Below are positions 1-11,461 of a stretch of DNA of 64,000 nt, piece by piece. Source of the stretch: Delphinapterus leucas (taxonomy: Eukaryota; Chordata; Mammalia; Artiodactyla; Monodontidae). The first letter of the stretch is position 1; every line of letters begins with the position of its first letter. The position numbers were made by a program, and so were the translations under genes. The notes beneath the pieces were generated by a model. The model was given only the letters and a program-made list of their open reading frames with translations. It was not told the DNA's origin and did not search any database. The stretch is from assembly GCF_002288925.2 (NCBI RefSeq), contig NW_022097993.1, positions 13,993,739 to 14,057,738 on the forward strand, given 5' to 3'.

Positions 1-1489
1 AGAGCTATATTATAAAATGTTGGGAGAATCTATGTAGAATTTCAGCACAGGAAAATGGGAAGGAGATAATTTCTGTTTTCACTTAGTAAAAGAGGCATAA
101 GAAAAAATATATATGTATATGTAAGTGCGTGTACACATGTGCATATGTACAAACACACATCACACACTAGCACATTCAGAGAAAACAAGTGTGAATTTTA
201 TTCATTTTTGATGAAATAACTTAGCCTTAGGACATTTTCTCACAATAAATCTTGACAAGATTATCACAAAATGGACCAGATAGCAGTGCTTCTAGACAGT
301 GTTGATGTGAAGAAAAGGGCAACTGGTTACTGACAAAATTAATTAACTATAATACATAGCCAAGAAAAATCACTGGACATTTATGAAGAGAAAAATTGTC
401 AACTCTGTTGATCATATACCTGTGAAAGTCAGGTGAAGGAAAGATCACAAAAGGACAATTGATACTCTTTACTTGAGAAACATATGAGACTAGACAGTTA
501 ATATTTTTGCACATTAGGCTCTTATTTTGAAATTAATAGGTTCATTTGTGTTGAAGTTAATATCCATGCTGATATATTTCTGTTAGAGGGGCGTCAAAAC
601 TGTTAAACATCGTGGTCCAACATAGAAGACTGAATTCTTGTTAAACCGATTTAGTAAAGAACTATGAATTATTTTATCAATAATGAACATTAAATGATTT
701 TAACTAATGAGGATAGTTGAGTGGAAGCATGTGATACATAGACCACTATGTTTTATTGAGCAGAAATATAATATCATCTACCTCTCAGTGAAAGTAAATA
801 AATTGTAGAAAACTTCTACTATGCTTTTACAATGAGGCAATTCATAAAAATTTAATCCAATCAGGAAGTGCACTTTGTGCACTCTTGTTTCAACATTGAA
901 ATTACTTAGTCAAAAGTTTGTATTGTTACAACTTCAGATGGTTCTTCTTTTATTAGAAATGTAAAAGTTACCTATTATAATAAATACAACAAAAGTATTT
1001 TATAATAGCAAAAACTTTTCCATAAAATTAATATAAACTAAAGTATAAATAAAACTCATATCAAGTCAATCTTTACTGAAGCCTTTGAAATATAAAATAC
1101 TGAAACAATTAATCTGCCATTTCATTGAATTCACAGTATTAAATTCTAGCCTTGCATTGCACTTACAATTGACTTGGGAACATTTAGCATACACACTTAT
1201 TTGGACCACTAGATGGCCTCCCCCAAACGGCCATCCTTTACACATCCTATTGATATTCTGACTTACAGTATACAGGGAGAAGAAGGAAAAAAGGTCAAAT
1301 GGGGCATATTCCAGGTCAAAATAAAATTAAGCTCTGTTGCAAGACAGAAGCCAGAATTATCTCATATTATTTTCACTACTTTTGTTTATAGTTTGTAATA
1401 AACTAGGTATTTGGAGGAAAAACAATTAGGAAATATTCCCCAGTGAATCTTTACCCTTCAAGAACATGTTGACTTAGACTGAGGTTGAA
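1..1489. other. AT-rich intergenic sequence, no gene seen
   Basis: I recognise no coding region, RNA gene or interspersed repeat here. The base composition is strongly AT-rich. A short TA/GT-rich simple stretch lies near 106-160. The open frame at 1213-1398 has no recognisable motif and is probably chance. Confidence 0.6.
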
Positions 1490-1620
1490 CTGACCTAGAG
1501 GTTCTTCACACCAAGGTTTGGATCTTAACTCTGCTGCCTCAGGAATGTGATCTTAACCTTGTCATTAACACTTTCCATAAATAAGATGGTGATAACAATG
1601 ATGATTCCTAAAAGGTAAAA
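1490..1620 (+). repeat. MIR SINE fragment
   Basis: The stretch resembles the MIR core and 3' part: 'gatcttaactctgctgcc', then a 'tgtgatcttaacc' block, then an 'ataagatggtgataacaat' block matching the MIR 'aaaatggggataataat' region. It is heavily diverged, as expected for a mammal-wide repeat. MIR encodes no protein. Confidence 0.5.
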
Positions 1621-1940
1621 TGAATGATGTCACATGTCTGATTAATGCTTCACTGGTTTCCCATGCTCTTAAAACAAAATTCAAATTCTTATCATGGTCT
1701 CTGAGGCTAAAATTGTGTTCTAAAAGGCTCCCTCCTCATCTGTGTGCCCACTCCCCATGTGACAGTCAAATTGGTATCTTTGGTTCCTTGAACAGTTTCA
1801 GCTCTTTCTCATCCGTGTCCTTGAACATGATTTCGCCCCTACTTAGAAATCTTTTCCCTACACTCTTGATAATTGTTATCCTCTCATCATTAGATTTTCA
1901 GGTCAAATCTTCCCAGGCAGGCTTTCCTAACCCACCTTTT

Positions 1941-2083
1941 TATTTATTTTTATTTTTAATTTTTATTTTAACATCTTTATGTTAAAGAGTTTGATAGTTT
2001 CTGACCTTACATTTAGATCTTTAATCCATTTTGAGCTTATTTTTGTGTATGGTGTTAGGGAGTGTTCTAATCTCATACTTTTG
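1941..2083 (-). mobile_element. Short L1 fragment with internal deletion
   Basis: On the minus strand this is an L1 piece with an A-rich tail (T-rich at 1941-1970). It keeps only about 15-20 bp of the L1 3' end ('ttttaacatcttta'), then jumps to an ORF2 segment at about 1985-2080 matching 12735-12840 of the larger L1 in this window. About 1.2 kb of L1 between these points is missing. It is flanked by near-copies of the same target ('cctaacccacctttt' at 1926-1940 and 'ctgagccacctta' at 2084-2096), so it is a retrotransposition insertion and not L2 sequence. Confidence 0.7.
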
Positions 2084-2096
2084 CTGAGCCACCTTA

Positions 2097-2310
2097 TTTT
2101 TTTTATTTATTTATTTTTTTGCGTTATGCCGGCCTCTCAGTGTCGCGGCCTCTCCTGTTGCGGAGCACAGGCTCCGGACGCACAGGCTCAGAAGCCATGG
2201 CTCACGGGCCCAGCCACTCCGTGGCATGTGGGATCTTCCCGGACCGGGGCACAAACCCGTGTCCCCTGCATCAGCAGGCGGACTCTCAACCACTGCGCCA
2301 CCAGGGAAGC
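2097..2310 (-). mobile_element. CHR-type tRNA-Glu-derived SINE
   Basis: On the minus strand it starts 'gggcttccctggtggcgcag' (tRNA-like head with A-box), has a B-box-like 'gggtttgtgccc', and ends in an A-rich tail (T-rich at 2097-2120 on plus). It is one of six copies of the ~200 bp cetacean SINE in the window. Its flanks, 'ctgagccacctta' (2084-2096) and 'cctgacccacctttt' (2311-2325), act as the target-site duplication, shared with the adjacent L1 fragment. Confidence 0.9.
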
Positions 2311-2714
2311 CCTGACCCACCTTTTTTTAAAAGAGGCTTTTCTATGCCCATGATTCTTTACCTCAGACATTTTTGTTTCCTTAATAGATTCTAATAGAGC
2401 CAACACTTTTAAATTTATTTTTCTACTTATAATTTTATATTCTATCAATTCCTCTAGACTGTAAATTCCATCAGGACAGAGACCATGTCTGTCTTGCACT
2501 GGACTTTACTCTCAGCAGCTAGTACAGGTTCTATTCCTATTTCTGGGTGTTATTGAACACACTTTGATGTGTTTACAGAACTCATAATTTCCTCAGAGAC
2601 TGTTCTAAAGAATAAATAAGTAAATACATTTAGATAATTTTGCACACAGCAAATGCTCAAAAACCACTATGGAGAAGCACCATTAGAGTGATAGGAGGAA
2701 GAGTAAAAAGAGAG

Positions 2715-2985
2715 GCACTATTGTAATGGTTAGGAATGAGGGTTCAGGAAAAGAGGTTTTAGAATCAGACTCCACCAAATATTGCCTTTTACTACTTATT
2801 TGACCTTAGATGGTCACTCAGTTTTTCTGTGAATCTCTTTCTTCCTCAGGAATTGTGGTTTATAATAATAATAATACCTTGCTCAAAGTATTTTTGACAG
2901 GGGTAAATGAGAAAGAAACTACATGTAAATTCCCTACTACAGGGACAGATATAAAATAAATGCTCAAGAAATCTTTATTTTCCTG
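2715..2985 (+). repeat. MIR SINE
   Basis: This is a nearly complete MIR on the plus strand. It shows 'tgtaatggttaggaatgagg' at the head, a 'tttgaccttagatggtcact' block (the MIR 'tgtgaccttgggcaa' core), then 'ataataataataccttgct', and ends with 'aaataaatgctcaagaaatc', matching the MIR 3' end. It is ancient and non-coding. Confidence 0.7.
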
Positions 2986-3584
2986 TGATTTTATTATAAT
3001 AATAATAATATAATTGGAGCACCTTACCTTTTATGTCAGGACATTTCTATAGTTGATAATGTGATATTTTCACAACATATGAATTTTTTTATGAAAACAA
3101 AATAAAATAAAAAGGGGAGAAATTAAATGAAATATCTTAATGATCTGAATGTTTATACTGAAAGGAAACATAAACTGAGGCCAAATCCAAACAAAATTAA
3201 ATAGACAAAAAATTGTCTAGAACTTATTTTTTAAGAGACCAAAATGTTTTTAAAAGTTTTTAAATGAAAAATTACACTCCATATAATTTTATAAAAAATG
3301 TTTCCTATTACTTTTAACTATTATTTTCTAGAAATGCAAAATTAATTTAACTTAATATAAAATTTTCACTGGAGAATGGATGTATATTGTGTGGCATGTT
3401 CATAAAATGAAACATCATAAAATTTTTTTCCCACAACATTTTTACTGACAAAATTTAACATATAATAATAATTGAGTTTTTTGTTATACAGGTTTACTAG
3501 TGAGAATAAGGGGATTCTTCTATTGGAGATAATAATTTTTTTTAACTGGAATTTTTTTTTTTTTTTTTTTCCTATTTTAATGGG
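2986..3584. other. AT-rich sequence with simple repeats, no gene
   Basis: The stretch is AT-rich with an ATA/AAT microsatellite near 2994-3012 and a poly-T run near 3550-3570. I see no gene or clear older repeat. Confidence 0.5.
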
Positions 3585-3790
3585 GACCTGCTGTATAGCA
3601 CAAGGAGCTCAGCTCAGTGCTCTGTGATGACCTAGTTGGGTGGAATGGGGAGCAGTGAGGTCCAAGAGGGAGGTTATATATGTATGCATAAAGATGATTC
3701 ACTTTGTTGTACAGCAAAAGCTAACACAATATTCTAAAGCAACTATATACTCCAACTAAGAAAACATAAAAATTTAAATTAAGATATAAC
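3585..3790 (+). mobile_element. L1 3' end fragment
   Basis: The block from 'ctgctgtatagcacaagg' through 'gattcactttgttgtacagc' to 'aactatatactccaactaag' parallels the L1 3' UTR at 38600-38760 in the same window and ends in A-rich sequence. It is a 5'-truncated insertion with no coding content. A poly-T run just upstream is unexplained. Confidence 0.75.
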
Positions 3791-3899
3791 CTCATCCATC
3801 AATGATGATGTCAGTAATAATATATATGTGAAATTATTGTTTGTGAGGTTTTTTTTCCATTTAAAACATATTTGAGTTCACAAATATTTTCTGATTTTT

Positions 3900-5160
3900 T
3901 TTCTCTTTCCTGCCCAGGTATAATTTACATGGAGTAACATTTGCTATTTTTAGTATGTGATTGTGTGTGTTTTGATAGAGTGCTAAGTCATGTAACCAGC
4001 ACCACAGTCTTATTATAGAAAGCTTATCCCCCCAAATCTCCTGTGCTCCTGGAGGTTAGCTCTCCTCACAGCAAGCCCTGTTACCACTATGTTTCTTGTT
4101 TGCATTGGCTTTCATTTCTCAGAATATTACACAAAAGCAGAATCATGGAGTCTGGTCTCCTCCACTATTATAACTTATATGAGACTCACCCATGTTGTGT
4201 GATGAATTATAGTTTTTATATTGAACTTATATCTTCCTAACTAGCTAAACTTATTTATTAATTCTAGTGGTGTTTTAGGATTCTTTGTGATTTTATATAG
4301 ACAATCATTACATCTGAATATAGATATATTTTACATCTCTTTTTACAAACCATACACCTTTTATATCTTTTAAATTTCTTTCTTACACTGGCCAGTATAA
4401 TGTTGAATAGAAGTGATAATTTTAAGGAAAAATATTCAGTCTTTCAACATTATGGATGCTGAATGTTTTATAGATATCTTTTATCAGATAGAGATTAGAC
4501 ATCTGTCTAGGATTAGCTAGGAGTGTGGGCTTAATTAAGGGTGTGGGCTATTTTACTACAGATTTTGTCTCAATACATGTTTCACTCTCAGTATTAGATT
4601 TTTCATTTTGTGCTGTATCTGAGAGTTCTCTCCATACTCTTCCCCTTTTTTCTGTCCTAACGACCTATTGGAATCACTTTTTGGTTGACGCTTTTTAGCC
4701 AGGTAGAAAGGGGTAGTAGAGGATTCTTTGCTATCCTGATTAAGAGTCAGTCATACATAGATCTTCAATCTTTGGGTCTTGAGATTGATGCCTTGACAGT
4801 GATCCTGCCACCATATCTTCTCTTTTGTAACATTCCTCTGTTTCAGACATACACTATGAGAGATGTCTTTTCACAGCACATAGCAACATTTGTGGAAATG
4901 GACTAAGCATGGGTGTCAATTCTTCTTGTGCCTGTGACCTCCACAACTTCATTAGTCCATTAGCAATTTGTTAAAATTTTTAAATGAATTCTTACCAGTG
5001 TCCAGCAGTTTACAGCCCAAATAAGAAAGTTCTTCTTGGAGGTGGTGTCCTTAAATTTTAGTTTAGCTTGTTATCATGGGAGCACAGATGACAGATTTCA
5101 GAAAAGTTGTGACTCTCAAATTGTCAGTGATTGCTGTATTGTTGTTACTGTTGTTTTAAG
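3900..5160 (-). mobile_element. Old internally deleted L1M element
   Basis: Read on the minus strand, the segment has three L1 parts: 3'-UTR-like sequence (about 3900-4240), a reverse-transcriptase-region piece of ORF2 (about 4240-4500, with the 'tgttgaatagaagtgataat' landmark on plus) and 5'-UTR-like sequence (about 4500-5160, e.g. 'aacgacctattggaatcac' on plus). Most of ORF2 and all of ORF1 are missing. It is decayed and non-functional. The assignment to L1M-type elements is from memory of consensus landmarks. Confidence 0.55.
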
Positions 5161-5164
5161 GATA

Positions 5165-6250
5165 AGAACAACTTTTTTTCTAGATGTGTAACTCCTAAGG
5201 TGAAACTATTGTTTTCTTCTTAAAATGTATTTATAGCCTTTACATTTAGGTTTATGATGCATTTTGAATAAAATTTTATATAAGAAGTGAGTTATGAATT
5301 ACTATTATTATATTCAATTGTAGAAGAGTCTGTTGTTGAAAGAATTGTCCTTTCCCTGTTGAATTAGATAGCACTTTTGTCAAAATTCTCTGACCATACA
5401 TGTGAGGGTCTAATTATAACTCTCTATTATGATCTATTGACTTAGATTTGTTGTGCTTTTGTCAGTAAAACACTATATTGATTAATATCAATTTTGTGTA
5501 GTTGTCATATCAGGTAGTGTAGATCTTTTAATTATTGTCTTTGGAAAACTTGTTAGCTAGTCTAGGCCATTTAAATTTTCTTGTAAATGGCAGAATCAGC
5601 TTGAAAATATATATAAAATTTTGTTTTGAGAACTTTTATTGGGATTACACTGAATCTACAGACCATTTGGAGGATAGTGAATATCCTAAAAATAATAAAT
5701 CTCTGATCAATCTTAAAAATAATAAATCCCAATCAATCTCTGTATATCTCTTCTTATTCATCTCTCTAATTTCTTTCAGTGATGCCATGTAATTTTCAAT
5801 GTACAATTTGTGTATTATTTTTTTAAAGTTATCCCTAAAAATTCTAATTTTTTTTTATATTATTGCATACAATTTTTAAACTATCAATTCCACGTCTTTG
5901 GTCAGTATAAAGAAACAGAATTGATTTTTGTATATTGACCATGTATCCTGCAATCTTTCTAAACTTATTCAATATTTCTATCAGCTTTTTAATGGATTCA
6001 TTAGGGTTTTACACTTGGATGATCATATCTTGTCTTGTCCAAAGAAAAACATTTAAGCCCCTTAATTTCCAGCCTATTTTTTTCTGCTTTATTAACTGGT
6101 ATAAAAAACTTGCATTAGATATTGAATAGAAAGGGGAGGTCTTTCCTTATACCTTATTGTAGAGAGAAAGTTTTATATATGTAGGCTCTTCAAAGACTCT
6201 TAGATAAATGTGGTTTTTATCTAGAATATTTTGTTTTGTTCTTAACATCG
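5165..6250 (-). mobile_element. Old L1M ORF2 fragment
   Basis: On the plus strand the order of landmarks matches antisense L1 ORF2: 'gcctttacatttaggtttat', 'cctttccctgttgaatt', 'gggattacactgaatctac', 'tgaccatgtatcctgcaatc', 'attgaatagaaaggggagg'. Frames are broken throughout. ORF2 order restarts here compared with 4240-4500, so this is probably a second insertion and not a continuation of the element at 3900-5160. Confidence 0.6.
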
Positions 6251-6724
6251 GATCTTCTGTAAACTTGTTTCCAAAATTTTTCTATTTTTACTTCTCTCCT
6301 TTTTAAAATATATTTTTTCTTTTCCTTTTATTCATTTTACATGCTAACAAGAATTACAGGTGCTGATATTTTGCATTTTAATTTGTTTTATTGTATCTTT
6401 CCCTGTCTTATTCCCTTTCTTATCAGTTTCCTTTCCTCTCCTGAAATTCAATGTCTTCATCTATTATAGCCAAATTTTCCAGTAAATTTTTAACTTATCA
6501 ATGGGAATTGATTTACATTACTTGTCTGCAACTATAACAGGTTCAACTAAAATTGCTATTCTATTTCCTATTTTCTCTCATTTTTTGATTACACTCTTTC
6601 TCTTTGCATGTCATATAATCTTTTTATTATTCCAGGCAATTTTTTAAAGGAAAAATGTAATCAAAATATAATGCCTATGTTTCTTTCTTTCTTCCTTTCC
6701 TTTTTTAATTTTATTTTTAGAAAA
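6251..6724. other. AT-rich sequence, no gene
   Basis: T-rich DNA, including a TTTC/TTCC-rich stretch near 6680-6710. I recognise no gene. I also looked here for the missing 5' end of the Tigger1 element at 7467 and did not find it. Confidence 0.5.
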
Positions 6725-7466
6725 TTTTATTTATTTATTTTTTAACACCTTTATTGGAGTATAATTGCTTTAAAATTGTGACTTAGTTTCTGCTTTATAA
6801 CAAAGTGAATCAGCTATACATATACATATATCCCCATGTCTCCTCCCTCCCAACCTCCCTATCCCACCCCTCTAGGTGATCACAAAGCACCCAGCTGACA
6901 TCCGTATGTTATGTGGCTCTTTCCCACTAGTGATCTGTATTACATTTGGTAGTATATGTAAATTCATGCCACTCTCTCACTTTGTCCCAGATTACACTTC
7001 CCCTTCCCTGTGTCCTCAAGTCCATTCTCTACGTCTGCATCTTTATTCCTGTCTTGCCCCTAGGTTCTTCAGAATCTTTTATTTATTTATTTATTTATTT
7101 AGATTCCATATATATGTGTTAGCATACGGTATTTGTTTTTGACTTTCTGATTTACCCCACTCTGTATGACAGACTCTAGGTCCATCCACCTCACTACAAA
7201 TAACTCAATTTCCATTCTTTTTATGGCTGAGTAATATTTCATTGTATATATGTACCACATCTTCTTTATTCATTCATCTGTCGATGGACACTTAGGTTGC
7301 TTCCATGTGCTGGCTATTGTAAATAGAGCTGCAATGAACATTGTGGTACATGACTCTGTTTGAATTATGGTTTTCTCAGGGTATATGCCCAGTAGTGGGA
7401 TTGCTGGGTCATATGGTAGTTCTATTTGTAGTTTTTGAAGGAACTTCCATACCATTTTCCATAGAT
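6725..7466 (-). mobile_element. 5'-truncated L1 (3' UTR and ORF2 C-terminus)
   Basis: Minus-strand L1 whose tail lies at 6725-6740 (T-rich on plus). It matches 11478-12215 of the full-length L1: 'cacctttattggagtataat' at the 3' end, the 'gatcacaaagcaccc' 3' UTR block, and the ORF2 C-terminal coding region. Translation of 7455-7270 (minus) gives the ORF2 C-terminal landmarks [14 protein letters not shown] and TMFIAALFTIA. The body stops abruptly at 7466 against Tigger1. I see no clear target-site duplication. Confidence 0.85.
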
Positions 7467-9656
7467 CACTAATCTGTGATTAGTGATCTTTGAAGTTAAT
7501 ACTGTAATTGTTTTGGGACACCATGAATCATGCTCATATAAGATGGTGAACTTAATAAATAAATTTGGTGTGTGATCTGACTGCCTCACTGACCAGCCAT
7601 TCCTTGTCATCTCTCTCCCTCTCACCAGGCCTCCTTTACTCCCTGACACAACAATAGTGAAATTCAGCCAATTAACAACCCTACAATGTCCTCTTAATGT
7701 TTAAGTAAAATGAAGAGTCACAGGTCTTTCACTTTAAATCAAAAGTTAGCAATGATTAGGCTTAGTGAGGAAGGTATGTCGAAAGTCACGATTGGCCAGA
7801 AGCTAGGCCTCTTGTGCCAAATAGGTAGCCAAGCTGTAAACGTAAAGACAAAGTTCTTAGAGGAAATTAAACGTGCTGCTCCAGAGAATATATGAAATAT
7901 ACGAAAGCAGAACAGCCTTATTGCTGATATGGAGAAGGTTTTCATCATCTGGAGAGAAGATCAAAACAGCCACAACAATCCCTTAAGCAAAAGCCTAACC
8001 CAGAGCAAGACCTGAGTCTCTCCAATTCTAGGAAGGCTGAGAGAGGTGAGAAAGCTGCAGAAAAAAGTTTGAAGTAGCAGAGGTTTTTTCATGAGGTTTA
8101 AGAGAAATGCAAGATGAAGCGGCAATTGGTGATGTAGAAGCTGCAGCAAGTTATCCATAAGACTAGCTAAGAGAATTAATGAACTTAATGAGTCTTAATG
8201 AAGGTGGCTGCACTAAACAACACATTTTCAATGTAGACAAAACAGCCTCCTATTGGAAGAAGATGCCATCTAGGTCTTTCATAGCTAGAGAGAAGTCAAT
8301 GCCTGGCTTCAAGGACAGGCTGACTCCCTTGTTAGGGGCTACTGCAGCTGGTGACTTTAAGTTAAAGCCAATGCTCTCACAATTCTGAAAATCCTAAGGC
8401 CCTTGAGAATTATGCTAAATCTACTCTGCCTGTGCTTTATTAATGTAACAACAAATCCTGTATGACAGCACATCTATTGACAACGTGGTTTACTGAATAC
8501 TTCTCGTCCACTGTTGAGAAATACTGATCAGAGAAAAAGATTCAAAATCTTACTGCTCATTGACAATTCACCTGGTCACCCAAGAGGTCTGATGGAGATG
8601 GACAGTGGGATGAATATTGTTTACATGCCTGGTAACACAATATCGATTCTGCAGTCCATGGATGGATCAAGGAATATTTTTGACTTTAAAGTCTTATGAT
8701 TTAAGAAATATATTTTGTAAGGCTATAGCTGCCAGAGATAGTGATTCCTCTGACAGATCTGGGCAAAGTCAATTGAAAATCTTCTGGAAAGGATTCACTA
8801 TTCTAGATACCATTAAGAACATTCATGATTCATGGGAAGAGGTCCAAATACAGCATTAACAGGAGTTTGGAAGAAGTTGATTCTAACCCTCATGGATGAC
8901 TTGAAGGAGGAGTTCAAGACTTCCGTGGAGGAAGTCACTGCAGATGTGGTGGAAATAGCAAGAGAAATAGAAATAAAAGCGTAGCCTGAGATGTGACTGA
9001 ATTGCTGCAATCTCATGACAAAACTTGAATGGATGAGGAGTTGCTTCTGATGGATGAGCAGAGTTTCTTGAGATGGAATCTACTGTTGGTGAAGATGCTG
9101 TGAAGCCTGTTGACATGACAATAAAGGATTTAGGATATGACATAAACTTATTTGATAAAACAGTGGTAGGTTTTGAGAGGATTGACTCCAATTTTCAAAT
9201 AAGTTCTACTGTGGTTAAAATATTATCAAATAACATTGCATGCAACAAAGAAATCTTTCATGAAAGGAAGAGTCAGTTGATGCAGCAAACATCACTGCTG
9301 TCTCATTTTAAGAAATTGCCACAGACAGCCCAGCCTTCAGCAGCCAGCACCCTGACCAGTCAGCAGCCACCAGCATGGAGGAAAACGCTCCACCAGCAAA
9401 AAGGTTAAGACTCATTGAAGGCTCAGATGGTGGTTAGCATTTCTTAACAATAAAGTGTTTTGTAATTATGGTATGCACATTGATTTTTAGATGTAATGCT
9501 ATTACACACTTAATAGACTATAGTGGAAACATAACTTATATATGCACTTGGAAACCAAAAAATTTGTGTGACTTGCTTTATTGTGATATTCACTTCATTG
9601 TGATTATATGGAACTAAACCCACAATATCTCAGAGGTATTCCTGTAAAACAAAAGT
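7467..9656 (+). mobile_element. Tigger1-like pogo/Tc1-mariner DNA transposon, 5' end missing
   Basis: The sequence follows Tigger1 from the 5' UTR ('gtgatctttgaagttaatac') through the transposase to the 3' terminal repeat. The 3' end, 'cacaatatctcagaggtatt' at about 9622-9650, matches the Tigger1 inverted terminal repeat. The 5' inverted repeat and roughly the first 250-300 bp are absent, because the element abuts a truncated L1 at 7466/7467. The transposase is decayed. Tigger1 is a pre-eutherian-radiation family, so this is an old fossil. Confidence 0.9.
7710..9437 (+). pseudogene. Tigger1 transposase pseudogene
   Basis: In active relatives this protein binds the terminal repeats and moves the element by cut-and-paste in the nucleus. 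Three parts remain. The N-terminal DNA-binding region (7710-7895) reads [20 protein letters not shown], the pogo/CENP-B-type helix-turn-helix. The DDE catalytic core is present in pieces: [16 protein letters not shown] near 8230-8275 (the first catalytic Asp is kept but its neighbour is Lys) and ILLLIDNSPGHPR near 8550-8590. The C-terminal tail lies at 9073-9437. Stops and frameshifts occur repeatedly (stop after 7895, frame changes near 8388 and 8700), so no full-length product is possible. The start lies a few codons inside the usual one, because the region just upstream is diverged. Confidence 0.88.
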
Positions 9657-11461
9657 CAATTTCTGAACCTGCTTGATGCAATCACTGAATTGCTGGTCAC
9701 ATCACAACTTCCTTCTCTCTGCCTGTCCATTCTAGGTAATCTGTACACTTCACTTGCCAGTCATTGACACCCTCTAAGTGACTACTAAATAAGAGTTTGT
9801 TGCTCCTTATTCCTAGACTGCTACTTAATGGTTGTTGTGTCACTGGAAAGGAGGATTGTAAAGAAATGTGTTCATTTGTAAATGTTTTTAATATATTAAA
9901 TAAAGTGAAATAAGAAATCAATTAATAAAGGAGAGAAAGAAAAGGAGGAAAAGTACATGTACCCTGTGCAATTTGACATAGATGTTCAGAACTATGTAAA
10001 GGGAAAATAAAATATATCTCATGGAAAGTGGTTCACACTAAATTATCATTCAAGCCTGTAATTCATTAGCCATCATGCTACATTTATAACCTGTGATGAT
10101 ACTAATAAGTAATGAACATAAATCCTTGTAAAGATTCAGAAGAAGAATATAGTTTTTCAAATTATACAATAAAGTCAGAACATACTACTAACTTCCTAGA
10201 ATATGGACAGTAAGATGTTTTGATGGCAAATGTTTCAAGTGGCTATGAGGTATCTCCTATTAATAATTTATATTTTTAGTTTTCCAATAAAGTTGTGTTT
10301 GCTTTCTTAATTTCAATCAAAACCATTAATTTGATCTATTTTTGAAAATTAGAGGACATTATAAAATACTGAAAATGTTTAATTAATTATTTTAAAAGAT
10401 AATGTATATTTCCACTATAGGTAAAACAACACAATTATAAATATAATCATATCATCTTCCTCTTTTTGAGAGGTGGACTTCATCAGAATAGATCTATGAA
10501 AAACTTTCAAATGTGTGTGTTTTCATACATAAGTATAAATATTCATACACTGTGAAAAGTATTCTGGATAATCATTTCTCTCTTTAGCCTTCAAAGTGAA
10601 CACAGTGTTACTCTCAGTGTATCCATATTTCCCCATCTCTCACTACTTTTCTTGTTTTTATTCATTGATGCTACTAAGACTATAAGTATTTTTCCCCTTA
10701 TTTTAGAACTATATGTTGTGTCTACATTTGTTTCTCTTTGAGAATCTGCAAACCAAGGAAGTTCAAAGAAATATCTGAGTATCCGAGATCAGATGAGTAA
10801 GAATGTTATAAAAGGAACACCAAAAAAAATACTTATACACTTGATACTTCATATTCCATTGATGTCACTAGCTTGCTTTGCTAGTCTTAGCAAAAACATT
10901 CAAGAGCTCAGGACCTATTTCTTCATATGAAAATGTGGGATTTCAAGTAATCTGTGATATAAATTCTAACCATCTGCAGACATTTTCGTAAGTTTTACCA
11001 TGTATAAGGCATGCCTTTGATCAGAAGTATAAAAGCATACTAATTTTTGCAATTTTCAATTGATTTTCAGGTTTGAATGATCCCTATTTTTCAAAATAAG
11101 GAGAAATAAAAAGTCAAGCTTTAATTAAATTGGACACTATTAATAGTCAATAATCAATATATTATTTCTAACTCTACTATATTTTTTTCCATTGATATCA
11201 CTTTTCTGAAACTTGTAAAACTTGTTAATGAAAGTAGTTATTCAAAATGATACAATTTCATTTATAGTTTTGTAAATTGGTAGCCATAAAGGCCATTAAA
11301 AATCCCATTACATTATTGTGGTGCTATGGTATGACCATATACTACACTATTGGGCATGAACTTACTTCTTTATAAAAAATATGACAATTTGATAATATGT
11401 TAGAATATAAGTTATTATTTAATGAATACTCTTTCATAATGAAAGAATGCATATTTCAAGT
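9657..11461. other. Unique AT-rich intergenic DNA, no gene
   Basis: I found no gene and no clearly recognisable interspersed repeat. Short frames such as 9697-9921 (minus) have no conserved motif. Confidence 0.5.

Larger units (their letters stand above)
1640..2570 (+). mobile_element. L2 LINE 3' fragment, interrupted by younger insertions
   Basis: The sequence follows the L2 3' region on the plus strand: a segment on slaughtering to short blocks such as 'ctttctcatccgtgtcc', then 'gtcaaatcttcccaggcagg' and 'ctttcctaacccacc', and after the insertions 'agactgtaaattccatcagg' and 'acagagaccatgtctgtctt'. These are the characteristic late-L2 landmarks. The copy is split at 1941-2310 by an L1 fragment and a CHR SINE. 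Open frames across it, including 1620-1985, are non-functional L2 remnants. Confidence 0.7.
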
